A stretch of DNA of 42,442 nt from Burkholderiales bacterium. GTDB taxonomy: Bacteria; Pseudomonadota; Gammaproteobacteria; Burkholderiales; SG8-41. Below the pieces are notes generated by a model that saw only the letters and a list, made by a program, of their open reading frames with translations, was not told where the DNA came from and made no database searches. Position numbers and translations under genes: made by a program. Positions within the stretch are counted from its first letter, which is position 1. Every line of letters begins with the position of its first letter. Positions 14,850 through 22,623 of this stretch are shown here, in pieces. The DNA lies in NCBI GenBank assembly GCA_020854035.1, contig JADZGE010000062.1, positions 1-42,442 on the forward strand, in the 5' to 3' direction.

Positions 14850-15812
14850 TCAGTCGAGCCGGATGCCGGCGGCTTTCGCGATCTTCGAGAAACGCGCGAT
14901 CTGCGACTTGATGTGATCGCCGAAGTGCCCGGGCGTGCCGGGTATGAGTTCCAGCCCCGCCGCCGCGACGAAGCTTCGGACTTCCGCCGAGTCGAGGGCC
15001 TTGTTGGTGTCGGCGTTCAGGCGCACGACGATCGTCCCGGGCGTGCCGGCGGGTGCGAGGAGGCCGAACCACGACATCATGTCGAAGCCCGGGAGTCCGG
15101 CTTCGTTCAGCGTCGGGACGCCGGGGAGCTTCGTCGAGTGCCGGGTCGTCGTCACGCCGAGCGCGCGGAGCTTTCCGCTCGATACGAACGGGTGGACGGA
15201 GCCGACGGTATTGAAGAGCATCGACACCTCGCCGCTGGTGGTCGCAAGCGTGGCAGGCGGTCCGCCCTTGTACGGCACGTGGACGATGTCGACGCCCGTC
15301 ATCGTCTTGAAGAGCTCCCCGCACAACTGGTGCGTGCTGCCGTTGCCCGCGGATGCGTAGTTGAGCTGTCCGGGCCTCGCTTTCGCGAACGCGATGAGCT
15401 CCTTCACTTTCGCCACCGGCAGCGACGGGTGCACCGACAGCACGTAGGGCATGCCGACCATCAACGCGATCGGCGCGAAATCCCTGACCGCGTCGTAGGG
15501 CAGCTTCGTGTAGATCGCCGGATTGGAGCCGTGGGTGGAGTTGGTCGCGAGGAGCAGCGTGTAGCCGTCGGGCGCGGCGCGGGCCGCGACCTCGGCGCCG
15601 ACCGCCCCGCCCGCGCCCGGCCGCGGGTCGGTGACGACCGGCTGGCCGAGGCTCTCGGTGAGCTTCTGGCCGAGCATGCGGGCGAAAAGCTCGGACTGGG
15701 CTCCCGGCGCCTGCGGCACGACGATGCGCACCGGCTTCACCGGGTAATTCTGCGCCGACACCGATCCAGCCAGCGCTGCGATGCAGCCGATGAGAGCGGC
15801 GCGCTGTCTCAT
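14850..15812 (-). CDS. Bug/TctC-family tripartite tricarboxylate receptor
   Basis: A 320-residue periplasmic binding protein of the Bug family, the extracytoplasmic component of tripartite tricarboxylate transporters; ligands are usually small carboxylates. Residues 1-20 form the signal peptide ending V-S-A. Family landmarks are in order: Y-P-V-K-P-V-R-I-V-V, D-P-R-P-G-A-G-G-A-V-G-A-E, D-G-Y-T-L-L-L, L-S-V-H-P-S-L-P-V, N-Y-A-S-A-G-N-G-S and V-H-V-P-Y-K-G-G. A GGAGGAAA site precedes the ATG. No membrane subunit or enzyme gene adjoins it, so its ligand cannot be inferred and it must rely on membrane proteins encoded elsewhere. Confidence 0.92.
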   Translation of the reverse strand: MRQRAALIGCIAALAGSVSAQNYPVKPVRIVVPQAPGAQSELFARMLGQKLTESLGQPVVTDPRPGAGGAVGAEVAARAAPDGYTLLLATNSTHGSNPAIYTKLPYDAVRDFAPIALMVGMPYVLSVHPSLPVAKVKELIAFAKARPGQLNYASAGNGSTHQLCGELFKTMTGVDIVHVPYKGGPPATLATTSGEVSMLFNTVGSVHPFVSSGKLRALGVTTTRHSTKLPGVPTLNEAGLPGFDMMSWFGLLAPAGTPGTIVVRLNADTNKALDSAEVRSFVAAAGLELIPGTPGHFGDHIKSQIARFSKIAKAAGIRLD

Positions 15813-15948
15813 GATTTCCTCCGCCGTTGCGTCGCTGGTGTGACGGTCGTTTTCGGGGATTCTAGCCGCAATCGCGGCCACGCAAGCACACGGACCGGCC
15901 GGCGTGTCCTTTCCCGATTGCCGGCGGCTCGGGCCGCAAACTTCGCTG

Positions 15949-16034
15949 GGCCGCCGATGCGCGCCGATACCCGCCAACGAAGCGCCTTGCCGCGATACGC
16001 ATCCATCGGCATGCATCGGCGTTTATCGACGGCG
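15949..16034. repeat. Intergenic dyad repeat G (CGCCGATG words)
   Basis: The left arm (15949-15975) reads GGCCGCCGATGCGCGCCGAT..., and the right arm (16004-16034) carries the inverted words CATCGGCATGCATCGGCG and TATCGACGGC. The same words form the element at 18643-18842. It lies in the 568-bp region between the divergent Bug receptor and MFS genes; the rest of that region (15813-15948 and 16035-16140) shows nothing I can support. Confidence 0.6.
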
Positions 16035-16140
16035 GAATCGCTCCCTCACCATCCCGGCATGACTCGCCGCGCCGAGTCAGGCGTCCGCCGGCCCGGAGCA
16101 TGCTCCTCGAAGCCCCGGCCCGCGCTGAATGGGGGAGTTC

Positions 16141-16146
16141 TATACT
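16141..16146 (+). promoter_or_regulatory. Possible -10 element (TATACT)
   Basis: TATACT matches the sigma-70 -10 consensus at five of six bases and stands out in GC-rich DNA. No convincing -35 is seen. It lies 39 bp before the small open frame at 16185 and about 240 bp before the MFS start. Confidence 0.3.
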
Positions 16147-16184
16147 AGCGCCTTCGCGACCTCCCAACGCGAGCGAAAACGAGC

Positions 16185-16316
16185 ATGAGCACGGCCCGAC
16201 TGACATCGGAGGACACGGCGGCGCATCCGGCGGCAACCGGAGACGAGCTCGCACGCCGGTTCGGCCAGCACACGCGCGACGCGATGGCCGCGGTCGGCGT
16301 GCGCTTCGGCGAGTGA
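16185..16316 (+). CDS. Possible small protein, 43 aa
   Basis: An ATG-started frame of 43 codons downstream of the possible -10 element. The product M-S-T-A-R-L-T-S-E-D ... R-D-A-M-A-A-V-G-V-R-F-G-E is a plausible soluble helical peptide, with acidic and basic residues in normal balance. There is no strong ribosome site and no family I recognise. It could be a leader or a gene remnant before the MFS gene, whose start is 64 bp further on. Confidence 0.25.
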   Translation: MSTARLTSEDTAAHPAATGDELARRFGQHTRDAMAAVGVRFGE

Positions 16317-16380
16317 GCGGCGTTGGCGCCACCCGGCCTGCGCCGCGGGCACCCCTCCTGAATGGAGGGGAGGTTTTCTC

Positions 16381-17604
16381 CTGAAGAAGATCTTCTACGG
16401 CTGGCGTCTCGTTGCGGCGGGCGGGGCGCTGCAGTTCCTGCAGAGCCTGTTCCTCAACCAGTCTTTCGGCGCCTACCTCGCGGTGCTCGTCGAGGAGCGC
16501 GGCTGGAGCAAGACGGCCGTCGCCGGCGCGGCCGCGCTCAAGTCGACGGAATCCTCCATCCTCGGCCCGGTGCTCGGCTGGACGGTCGACCGCTTCGGCG
16601 CGCAGGGGATCATCCGCGCCGGCATCGTGACTTTCGGCGTCGGCTTCATGCTGCTCTCCCGGGTCGAGACGCTCATCGATTTCTATGGGGCGTTCGTGGT
16701 GATCGCGCTCGGATCGAGCATGTTCAGCAACTCGATCGTGGGCGTGGCGATCATCCAGTGGTTCGAGCTGCGGCGGGCGCGTGCGCTCTCCGCGCTCCAG
16801 TTCGGCGCAGCCTTCGGCGGCGTTTTCGTGACGCTCGTCGCATGGTCCATGCAGGCGTACGGCTGGCGTGCGACGGCCTTCGCTTCGGGAGTGATCACGA
16901 TCGTCGCCGGCTGGCCGCTCTCGCGTGTCATCCGCAGCCGGCCGGAGGACCTCGGCGAGACCGTGGACGGACTGCCCCACGGCGCGAGGGCGGAGGCGGG
17001 GCGCACCGGCGCGCCGGCGCCGCGCGCCTTCAGCGCGGCCGAGGCCGTCCGAACGAGCGCGTTCTGGCTGATCGCGCTCGGGCACGCCTTTTCGCTGCTG
17101 GTCGTCTCCGCCGTGAACGTGCACGCCATCACCCACATCAAGGAAGGACTGGGCTACTCGCTCGCCTCCGCGACCCTCGTCTTCACGCTCGTCACGATCG
17201 GCCAGTTCTGCGGCGTGCTGCTCGGATGGGTGATCGGCGAGCGGATCGAGAAGCGCCTCGTCGCGGCGGCGTGCATGCTGCTGCACGCCGTGGGCCTGCT
17301 CATGCTCACCTATGCCGCGAGCCTCGTCGTGCTCGCAGCGGCGGGGCTGCTGCACGGCACCGGCTGGGGATTGCGCGGGCCGTTCATGCAGGCAATCCGC
17401 GCCGACTACTTCGGCCGCGGCTCCATCGGCATGATCATCGGCCTGTCGGCCCTCATCACCGTGTTCGGCCAGATCGGCGGGCCGATACTCGCCGGACTTC
17501 TTGCCGACTGGCAGGGAAACTACCGGATGGGCTTCACGCTGCTCGCCGTTCTGGCCGGTGTCGGTTCGTTCTTCTTCCTGATGGCGAAGCCGCCAACGAA
17601 GTAG
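16381..17604 (+). CDS. MFS transporter, OFA (oxalate/formate antiporter)-like
   Basis: A 407-residue carrier with twelve predicted membrane segments. The family start reads (L)-K-K-I-F-Y-G-W-R-L-V-A-A-G-G, as in monocarboxylate/OFA-type MFS members. The W-T-V-D-R-F-G-A-Q loop motif and the second-half motif G-Q-I-G-G-P-I-L-A-G also fit. The start appears to be CTG at 16381: GGAGGGGAGG (16364-16373) sits seven bases before it, and the conserved K-K-I-F-Y-G-W sequence begins directly after it. The next candidate, GTG 16483, would remove the first helix. It probably exports or imports a small organic acid across the inner membrane. The stop is followed at once by the repeat array D. Confidence 0.85.
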   Translation: MKKIFYGWRLVAAGGALQFLQSLFLNQSFGAYLAVLVEERGWSKTAVAGAAALKSTESSILGPVLGWTVDRFGAQGIIRAGIVTFGVGFMLLSRVETLIDFYGAFVVIALGSSMFSNSIVGVAIIQWFELRRARALSALQFGAAFGGVFVTLVAWSMQAYGWRATAFASGVITIVAGWPLSRVIRSRPEDLGETVDGLPHGARAEAGRTGAPAPRAFSAAEAVRTSAFWLIALGHAFSLLVVSAVNVHAITHIKEGLGYSLASATLVFTLVTIGQFCGVLLGWVIGERIEKRLVAAACMLLHAVGLLMLTYAASLVVLAAAGLLHGTGWGLRGPFMQAIRADYFGRGSIGMIIGLSALITVFGQIGGPILAGLLADWQGNYRMGFTLLAVLAGVGSFFFLMAKPPTK

Positions 17605-17620
17605 GAAGGGGAAAGTAATC

Positions 17621-17877
17621 AGTGGGCAGTAACGAAGTAACGAGTTGGAAGTAACGAGTTGGCAGTAAGGAGTGGGCAGCAGCCGGTATCGTCGTAGCTG
17701 TGGGGAACGGCGTGCGGCACGAGTTATGCCGCCTGTAGCCGACTGCTGTCAACTCCTTACTGCCGACTCCTTACTGCCGACTCCTTACTGCCGACTCCTT
17801 ACTGCCGACTCCTTACTGCCGACTCCTTACTGCCCACTCCTTACTGCCCACTCCTTACTGCCCACTCGTTACCGCCC
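17621..17877. repeat. Intergenic dyad array D: nine 14-bp units plus inverted left arm
   Basis: The right arm, 17752-17877, is nine head-to-tail 14-bp units ACTCCTTACTGCCG; the first five are identical, the next three end in C, and the last has two changes. The left arm, 17621-17680, holds degenerate copies of the inverse word (GCAGTAACGAGTTG, GGCAGTAAGGAGT). About 70 bp separate the arms. The array lies between convergent genes and contains the last 12 codons of the ModA-like gene. Confidence 0.85.
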
Positions 17878-18626
17878 ACTGATTCCTCCCGCCCGGAGGG
17901 CGGTTCGAGCCCGCTGCGAACGACCGCCGGCGCCGCCTCGGGCGAGGCGAGAAAACGGACGACGCGCCGCGCGAGCTCCGGCTGCGGGCTCGAGGCGGCG
18001 ACGCCGGCGGAGAACACCGATACCTTCTGGAGCTCCGGCGGGAGCGGCGTGATGTGGTCGATGCCCGGCACGGGCAGGAGTTCGCTTATCTGCTGGAAGC
18101 CGATTTCCAGCTCCCCGCGCGCGACGACCGCGCCGACGCGCTCGCCGCCGCCGACGAGGCGGCTCTTGCCCATCACCTCGCCGGCGATGCCGAGCCGCCG
18201 GTAGATCTCCGCCGTCAGGTATTCACCGCTCACGCTGGCGGAGTAGCCGATCGATTTCGCCGCGAGGAGCGTGCGCCGCAGCGCATCCGCCGAGCCGATG
18301 TCGGGCCTGGGCGCGCCGGCCCGTACCGCCATGCCGATCGCCGAGCGGGCGACGGGCAGGAGACCCTCCGCCAGCACCAGTTTCTCCGCGACGAAGCGAC
18401 GCAGCAGATCGTCGGAGACAATGACGACGTCGACGACCTCGCCGCGCTTCAGGCGATTCGGCAGCGAATTCCCGCCCGTGCCGACCGAAGTGGACGCGGT
18501 GACGACCTTCCTGCCGGTCAGACGCTCGACCCCGGGAATCAGGGCAAGATGCGCCGCGGTGAAGGCGCCGGAAGTCATCACCCGGAATTCAGCGATGTCG
18601 GAAGGCATGGTCGTGGCTTCATTCAT
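17841..18626 (-). CDS. ModA-like substrate-binding domain protein
   Basis: A 261-residue protein resembling the ModA-type binding-protein fold: R-V-M-T-S-G-A-F-T-A-A-H near the start, V-V-T-A-S-T-S-V-G-T-G-G, G-E-V-V-D-V-V-I-V-S-D, then S-I-G-Y-S-A-S-V-S-G-E-Y and G-E-L-E-I-G-F-Q-Q-I-S-E-L-L, the usual order of ligand-loop segments. It has no signal peptide, unlike periplasmic ModA, so it may act in the cytoplasm, or the true start may be lost. ATG 18626 is used; ATG 18608 (M-P-S-D-I-A-E-F) is equally possible. The C-terminus (about S-V-G-G-N-E-W-A-V-R-S-G-Q) is encoded by the repeat array, so repeat growth has replaced or extended the natural end. No modBC genes are near; molybdate is not a safe guess. 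Confidence 0.75.
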   Translation of the reverse strand: MNEATTMPSDIAEFRVMTSGAFTAAHLALIPGVERLTGRKVVTASTSVGTGGNSLPNRLKRGEVVDVVIVSDDLLRRFVAEKLVLAEGLLPVARSAIGMAVRAGAPRPDIGSADALRRTLLAAKSIGYSASVSGEYLTAEIYRRLGIAGEVMGKSRLVGGGERVGAVVARGELEIGFQQISELLPVPGIDHITPLPPELQKVSVFSAGVAASSPQPELARRVVRFLASPEAAPAVVRSGLEPPSGREESVGGNEWAVRSGQ

Positions 18627-18642
18627 CCTGGAAAAAGCGATT

Positions 18643-18842
18643 GGCCGCCGATGCACGCCGATGAACGCCGATCGGGCGTCGCGGAATCAGGGCGATTCAT
18701 TCCGTTCATGCTCATCGCGCGCAAGGTGCATGGATGAGAGAGATGGAGTGCCAGCTGGAGGGGACTCAAGGCGAGGGATCGAGCGTCAAGCAATTCGCGA
18801 ACGCTCGATTATCCACCGATTCATCGGCGTTCATCGGCGGCC
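18643..18842. repeat. Intergenic dyad repeat F (CGCCGATG words)
   Basis: The left arm at 18643-18672 (GCCGCCGATGCACGCCGATG...) and the right arm at 18813-18842 (...TTCATCGGCGTTCATCGGCG) are inverted copies over about 30 bases with only a few differences. About 140 bp of non-coding sequence lie between them. It occupies the gap between two minus-strand genes and uses the same words as the element at 15949. Confidence 0.7.
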
Positions 18843-18849
18843 GAGTCCA

Positions 18850-19701
18850 TCAGCTTTTCGCGAGACACGCCAGCGCCGCGACCGCGCACGCGATGCCCGC
18901 GCCCTTCCTCGCGGTGAAGGGCTCGCGCAGCAGCAGCACGCCCACCGCCGCCGTCACCACGAAACCCATCTGCGAGATCGGCACCAGCACGCTCGCCTCG
19001 CCGAGCGAGAGGCTCTCGAAGAGCATGACGAGCGCGACGAGGAACAGCGCGGCGGTGACCGCGCCGTAGCTCCAGCCCGCGCGCGGCAGGGCCCACGCGC
19101 GGTCCATGCGCCAGGCGAACAGCGCCGCGAGCGGCACGAACACGATCGCCTGGCCCGCGACGAAGGTGGCCGGATAGCCGCCATGCGCCGCGCCCACCTT
19201 GTAGAGAAAATTGGCGACACCCATCGCGCCCATCGCGACGAGCGCGCGCGAGATCGCACCGCGCCCCGCCGCCGCGCCCGGCGCCGCCGCGCCGCCGCCG
19301 AGAAGAAGCCACACCGCGGCGAACGCGGCGGCGAGTCCCGCGAGCTTCCACGGACCGAGCGCTTCGTCGAGGATCAGCACCGCGAGCGCGGTCGTCACCG
19401 TGAAGCTCAGCCGGTAGACCGGCGCGATCACGCTCACCGCGCCGATGCGTAGCGCGCGCGCGAAGTTGTAGAGCGCGGCGAACACGAAGAGTCCCGCGGC
19501 CATGCCCCAGAGCATGTAGCGCGCCGGGACGAGCGTGCCGGTGGCGAGCCCGTAGAGCAGCACGGCCGGGAGGAAGCAGCATCCCTGCTGTATCAGGAAG
19601 TGATGCGCCGCGATGCCAGCCGCGGCGCCGCGCTTGTAGACGAGGTCGGTCAAGCCAAGCAGCACCATCGCGCCGAGCGCGAGCCAGACGGCGTGCGCCA
19701 T
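18850..19701 (-). CDS. EamA/DMT-family transporter
   Basis: A 283-residue integral membrane protein with two internally related halves of about five helices each, the hallmark of EamA (drug/metabolite) carriers. The typical segments are A-P-V-Y-R-L-S-F-T-V-T-T-A-L-A-V with D-E-A-L-G-P-W-K-L in the first half and V-P-I-S-Q-M-G-F-V-V-T-A-A-V-G-V with R-E-P-F-T-A-R-K in the second. The substrate is not predictable. Its start is 3 bp from the stop of the sensor kinase upstream, so regulator, kinase and carrier genes form one operon and the carrier may be part of the response controlled by this two-component system. Confidence 0.9.
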   Translation of the reverse strand: MAHAVWLALGAMVLLGLTDLVYKRGAAAGIAAHHFLIQQGCCFLPAVLLYGLATGTLVPARYMLWGMAAGLFVFAALYNFARALRIGAVSVIAPVYRLSFTVTTALAVLILDEALGPWKLAGLAAAFAAVWLLLGGGAAAPGAAAGRGAISRALVAMGAMGVANFLYKVGAAHGGYPATFVAGQAIVFVPLAALFAWRMDRAWALPRAGWSYGAVTAALFLVALVMLFESLSLGEASVLVPISQMGFVVTAAVGVLLLREPFTARKGAGIACAVAALACLAKS

Positions 19702-19704
19702 CGG

Positions 19705-21156
19705 TCAGTTCGGCTCGCGCAGCAATTCCGGCGCTCCCTCCGGCGCGGCGCCGGCGGGTGCTTCGGCCCCTTGCGCCGGCGCCCGGAAACGCACCGTGAC
19801 GCGCAGGCCCGGGCGGTTGTCGGCGAGCTCGATCGAAGCGCCGTGCAGGTCCGCCACCGCCTTCACGAGCGCGAGGCCGAGTCCGCTCCCGGGCGTCGTG
19901 CGGCTCGCCTCCAGGCGGTAGAAGCGGCGGAACACCTTTTCGCGCTCGGCCTGCGGCACGCCGGGCCCGGTATCCGCGACGCGCAGCACCGGCCGCCCGC
20001 CTTCCCGGTCGAGAGCGAGCGTGATCGTCGCACCGGCCGGGCAGTGTCGTATCGAGTTCTCCACGAGGTTCGCCGCGAGCTGCGTGATGAGTCCGCGGTC
20101 GCCGTGCACGGCGCACGCGTCCCCGACGCGCGCGAGGAGGCGATGGCCGCTGTCCTCCGCCACCGGCACATAGGTTTCCGCCACCGTCGCCACCACCGCC
20201 TCCATGTTCACCTCGGAGAACGCTCCGCGACGCGTTCCGGACTCGATCTGCGCGATGCGCAGCAGCGCGGAGAACGTGTCCAGGATGGCGTCCACCTCGG
20301 CGATCGACTGGTCCATGACCGCGGCGAACTCCGCCGCGGTCGCGGCCCTCTCCCGCGCGATCTCGAGCCGCTGGCGCAGGCGCGCGAGCGGCGTGCGCAG
20401 ATCGTGCGCGATGTCGTCCGAGACGCGCTTCAGCCCCTCCATGAGGCTCTGGATGCGGTCGAGCATCGCGTTGAGGTTGACCGCCAGCCGGTCCATCTCG
20501 TCGCCGCCGCCGCGCGTGAGCATCCGGTTGGAGAGATTGCCCTCGATGATCGAGCGCGTGGTGCGGTTGATCTCCTCGATGCGCCGCAGAAAGCCGGCCG
20601 CGACGAGCGCGCCGCCGCCGAGCGCGAGGATGACGGTGATCGCGATGCCCCAGCCGAGGGCGAGCAGGATCGCTTCCTCCGCCTTCACCGCGCGGAAGCG
20701 ATTCTCGCCGACGAGCAGGAACAGCCCGCCGGAGAGGCGGCGGCCCACCGCGACGACCGGAAAGACGTTCACCGGCTCGCCCTGCGAGGCGGCGCGGTCC
20801 TCGTCGGTCACCGGCACGCTCATCAGCGTGCGTCCCTCGAGGGGCGCCATCGGCGGGAGGTTTCCGGCGATGCGCCGGCCCGAAGCGTCCTGCAGCAGAT
20901 AGTAGCGGCGCGGGGGCTCGAGCGTGGCGATGCGCCGCCGTATCGCGCGCGTGGCGCCGTCGGCTCCGCGCGCGCGGTGGATGTTGACGAGCAGCTCCAC
21001 TTCCCGCCGCACCGATTCGTCGATCTGCTGCTCGAACGCGGAGACGGAGCTCCAGTAGACGCTCAAGAGCAGCACGGCGACCGACGCGCCGAACACGATC
21101 GCGTAGAGCGCGGCGAGACGAAAGCTGGTGCTGCGCAGAAAGCTAGGGGGTATCAC
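19705..21156 (-). CDS. Sensor histidine kinase
   Basis: A 483-residue inner-membrane kinase. The first transmembrane helix is at about residues 14-35, a periplasmic sensor region of about 120 residues follows, and the second helix is at about 160-188. Then come a HAMP linker (R-R-I-E-E-I-N-R-T-T-R) and the phosphoacceptor His251 in S-D-D-I-A-H-D-L-R-T-P-L. The ATP domain shows the N box (N-L-V-E-N-S-I-R-H), G1 (A-D-T-G-P-G-V-P), F box (F-R-R-F-Y-R-L) and G2 (G-S-G-L-G-L-A-L-V). The Ala/Pro/Glu-rich tail is unusual. It overlaps the response-regulator gene by 14 bp, so the two are translationally coupled. The signal sensed is unknown. Confidence 0.93.
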   Translation of the reverse strand: MIPPSFLRSTSFRLAALYAIVFGASVAVLLLSVYWSSVSAFEQQIDESVRREVELLVNIHRARGADGATRAIRRRIATLEPPRRYYLLQDASGRRIAGNLPPMAPLEGRTLMSVPVTDEDRAASQGEPVNVFPVVAVGRRLSGGLFLLVGENRFRAVKAEEAILLALGWGIAITVILALGGGALVAAGFLRRIEEINRTTRSIIEGNLSNRMLTRGGGDEMDRLAVNLNAMLDRIQSLMEGLKRVSDDIAHDLRTPLARLRQRLEIARERAATAAEFAAVMDQSIAEVDAILDTFSALLRIAQIESGTRRGAFSEVNMEAVVATVAETYVPVAEDSGHRLLARVGDACAVHGDRGLITQLAANLVENSIRHCPAGATITLALDREGGRPVLRVADTGPGVPQAEREKVFRRFYRLEASRTTPGSGLGLALVKAVADLHGASIELADNRPGLRVTVRFRAPAQGAEAPAGAAPEGAPELLREPN

Positions 21157-21820
21157 TCAGGCAATACCCCGACCCGCGCACGGTGTGGATCAGCTCCCGG
21201 TCGAAATCGCGATCGACCTTGCCGCGCAGCCGGCTGATGTGGGTCTCCACCACGCTGGTGCGAGGATCGAAATGGAACTCCCACACGTTCTCGAGGAGCA
21301 TCGCGCGCGTCACCACCTGCCCGGCATTGCGCATCAGGTACTCGAGCAGGCGGAACTCCTGCTGCTGCAGCTCGATGCGGCGGCCGGCGCGGGTGACGGT
21401 GCGCTTCAAGCGGTCCATCTCGAGATCGCCCACCCGCAGCACGGTCTCCTCGGCCGCGAGCGGCGGCCGGCGCGCCAGCGCGTGCACGCGGGCGAGCAGT
21501 TCCGCGAAGGCAAAGGGCTTGACGAGGTAGTCGTCGGCGCCCGCCTCCAGCCCCTCGACGCGGTCGTTCACTCCCCCCATGGTGGTGAGCAGCAGGACCG
21601 GCGACTTCACCCCCGCGGCGCGCGCCGATTTCACGATGTCGAGCCCGTCCACGCTGGGGAGCATGCGGTCTATCACCATCACGTCGTAGCCGGGGTTCGA
21701 GGCCCGGTCGAGCCCGTCACGGCCGTCGGCCGACTGGTCGACGACGTGGCCCCGCTCGCGCAGGCCGTTGGCGACGAAGCGCGAGGTGTCCTGATCGTCC
21801 TCGATGAGCAGTATCTTCAT
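21143..21820 (-). CDS. OmpR-family response regulator
   Basis: A 225-residue transcription regulator. The receiver domain (residues 1-120) has the acidic pocket E8-D9-D10, phosphoacceptor D51 in V-I-D-R-M-L-P, T79/T80 and K101 in Y-L-V-K-P-F. The C-terminal winged-helix domain (about 128-222) carries L-Q-Q-Q-E-F-R-L-L-E-Y-L-M and the recognition-helix region S-V-V-E-T-H-I-S-R-L-R-G-K, ending G-S-G-Y-C. It is the first gene of the operon with the kinase and EamA carrier. No TTACA-type repeat is seen in its own upstream region, so it may or may not be the regulator that reads the sites at 11596 and 14762. Confidence 0.93.
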   Translation of the reverse strand: MKILLIEDDQDTSRFVANGLRERGHVVDQSADGRDGLDRASNPGYDVMVIDRMLPSVDGLDIVKSARAAGVKSPVLLLTTMGGVNDRVEGLEAGADDYLVKPFAFAELLARVHALARRPPLAAEETVLRVGDLEMDRLKRTVTRAGRRIELQQQEFRLLEYLMRNAGQVVTRAMLLENVWEFHFDPRTSVVETHISRLRGKVDRDFDRELIHTVRGSGYCLSDTP

Positions 21821-21933
21821 GGAAACCTATCGTGCTGCGCGCGCGGGCCTTTGTCAAAGGTCCACGACGCATACCCGCCTGGATGAACGGAACGGAACCG
21901 GGGTTCTCCGGTGTTTGCCCGGGCGGCGGGTTG

Positions 21934-22518
21934 CTAGCCGATGCCGAGTTCCTTCTTCAGGTCCAGCACGGCCTGCGTCTGGGAGCGCTTGCGCCACTTC
22001 GCGCGCGAACCGATCGGCCTGTTCTCGATGTCCGGCTTCACCTTGAGCGAGACGAACACCGGGCCGGGCGCGGCGAGGATGCGCTCGAGCTGGATGGAAA
22101 AGGTCTCGAGATTGTCGAAGGCGTGCGCGCGCGGATAGCCGCAGGCGCGCGCGATCTCGTGATAGGCGATCGTTCCCGCCTGCGGCACGGGCTGCCCGCC
22201 GGTGGTGGCGTAGCACCCGTTGTCGAGCATGAAATGGTAGAAATTGCGGGGCTGCTGCTCGGCGACGGTCGCCAGTATGCCCATGCCCATCTGGATGTCG
22301 CCGTCGGAATCGAAGAGCACGATACGCTCGCCCGGAAGCGCCAGGGCGAGCCCCATCGCGAACGACGCATGGCCGCCCATCGCCGGGTCGCCCAGCTCGA
22401 GATCGCGGCCGCGCCTGCCGCTGATGTCGACCCAGTGGCGCCCGCCGCGCCCCGGCACGACGATCGCGTCGCCGCGATGACGGTTGAAGACCTTCAGCAA
22501 TTCCGCGGTGTCCATCAT
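21934..22518 (-). CDS. Thiamine-diphosphate-dependent decarboxylase, PP-domain subunit (ComE-like)
   Basis: A 194-residue protein equal to the C-terminal diphosphate-binding domain of thiamine-diphosphate enzymes. The cofactor motif is visible as D-S-D-G-D-I-Q-M-G-M-G-I-L with L-D-N-G-C-Y about 27 residues later, and M-G-G-H-A-S-F-A-M-G-L-A-L-A before it. The partner pyrimidine-domain subunit is encoded 105 bp upstream on the same strand. This split architecture is known from sulfopyruvate decarboxylase (ComD/ComE); phosphonopyruvate-type 2-oxo acid decarboxylases are related. The double ATG at 22518/22515 follows an AGGAA site. The 2-oxo acid substrate is not certain, and no coenzyme M or phosphonate genes are nearby. 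Confidence 0.85.
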   Translation of the reverse strand: MMDTAELLKVFNRHRGDAIVVPGRGGRHWVDISGRRGRDLELGDPAMGGHASFAMGLALALPGERIVLFDSDGDIQMGMGILATVAEQQPRNFYHFMLDNGCYATTGGQPVPQAGTIAYHEIARACGYPRAHAFDNLETFSIQLERILAAPGPVFVSLKVKPDIENRPIGSRAKWRKRSQTQAVLDLKKELGIG

Positions 22519-22552
22519 GGCTTGATTCCTGTCGGTATGGGCGGCGGGATAC

Positions 22553-22616
22553 GGGTGACGGGGGGCGGATGTCACCCCTTTTTCGTCACCTCCACTCGCC
22601 ACCCCTATTCGTCACT
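22553..22616. repeat. Intergenic dyad repeat E (GGGTGAC / GTCACCC)
   Basis: GGGTGAC (22553-22559) and GTCACCC (22571-22577) form a perfect 7-bp stem, followed on the plus strand by CTTTTT and then more CGTCACC and CGCCACCCC words. It lies between the two subunit genes of the decarboxylase and resembles the element at 12488. Confidence 0.55.
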
Positions 22617-22623
22617 TCCTTCT

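Noticed and set aside
17752..17877. CRISPR array
   Set aside because: The units are 14 bp and directly adjacent with no spacers, and no cas genes are present.
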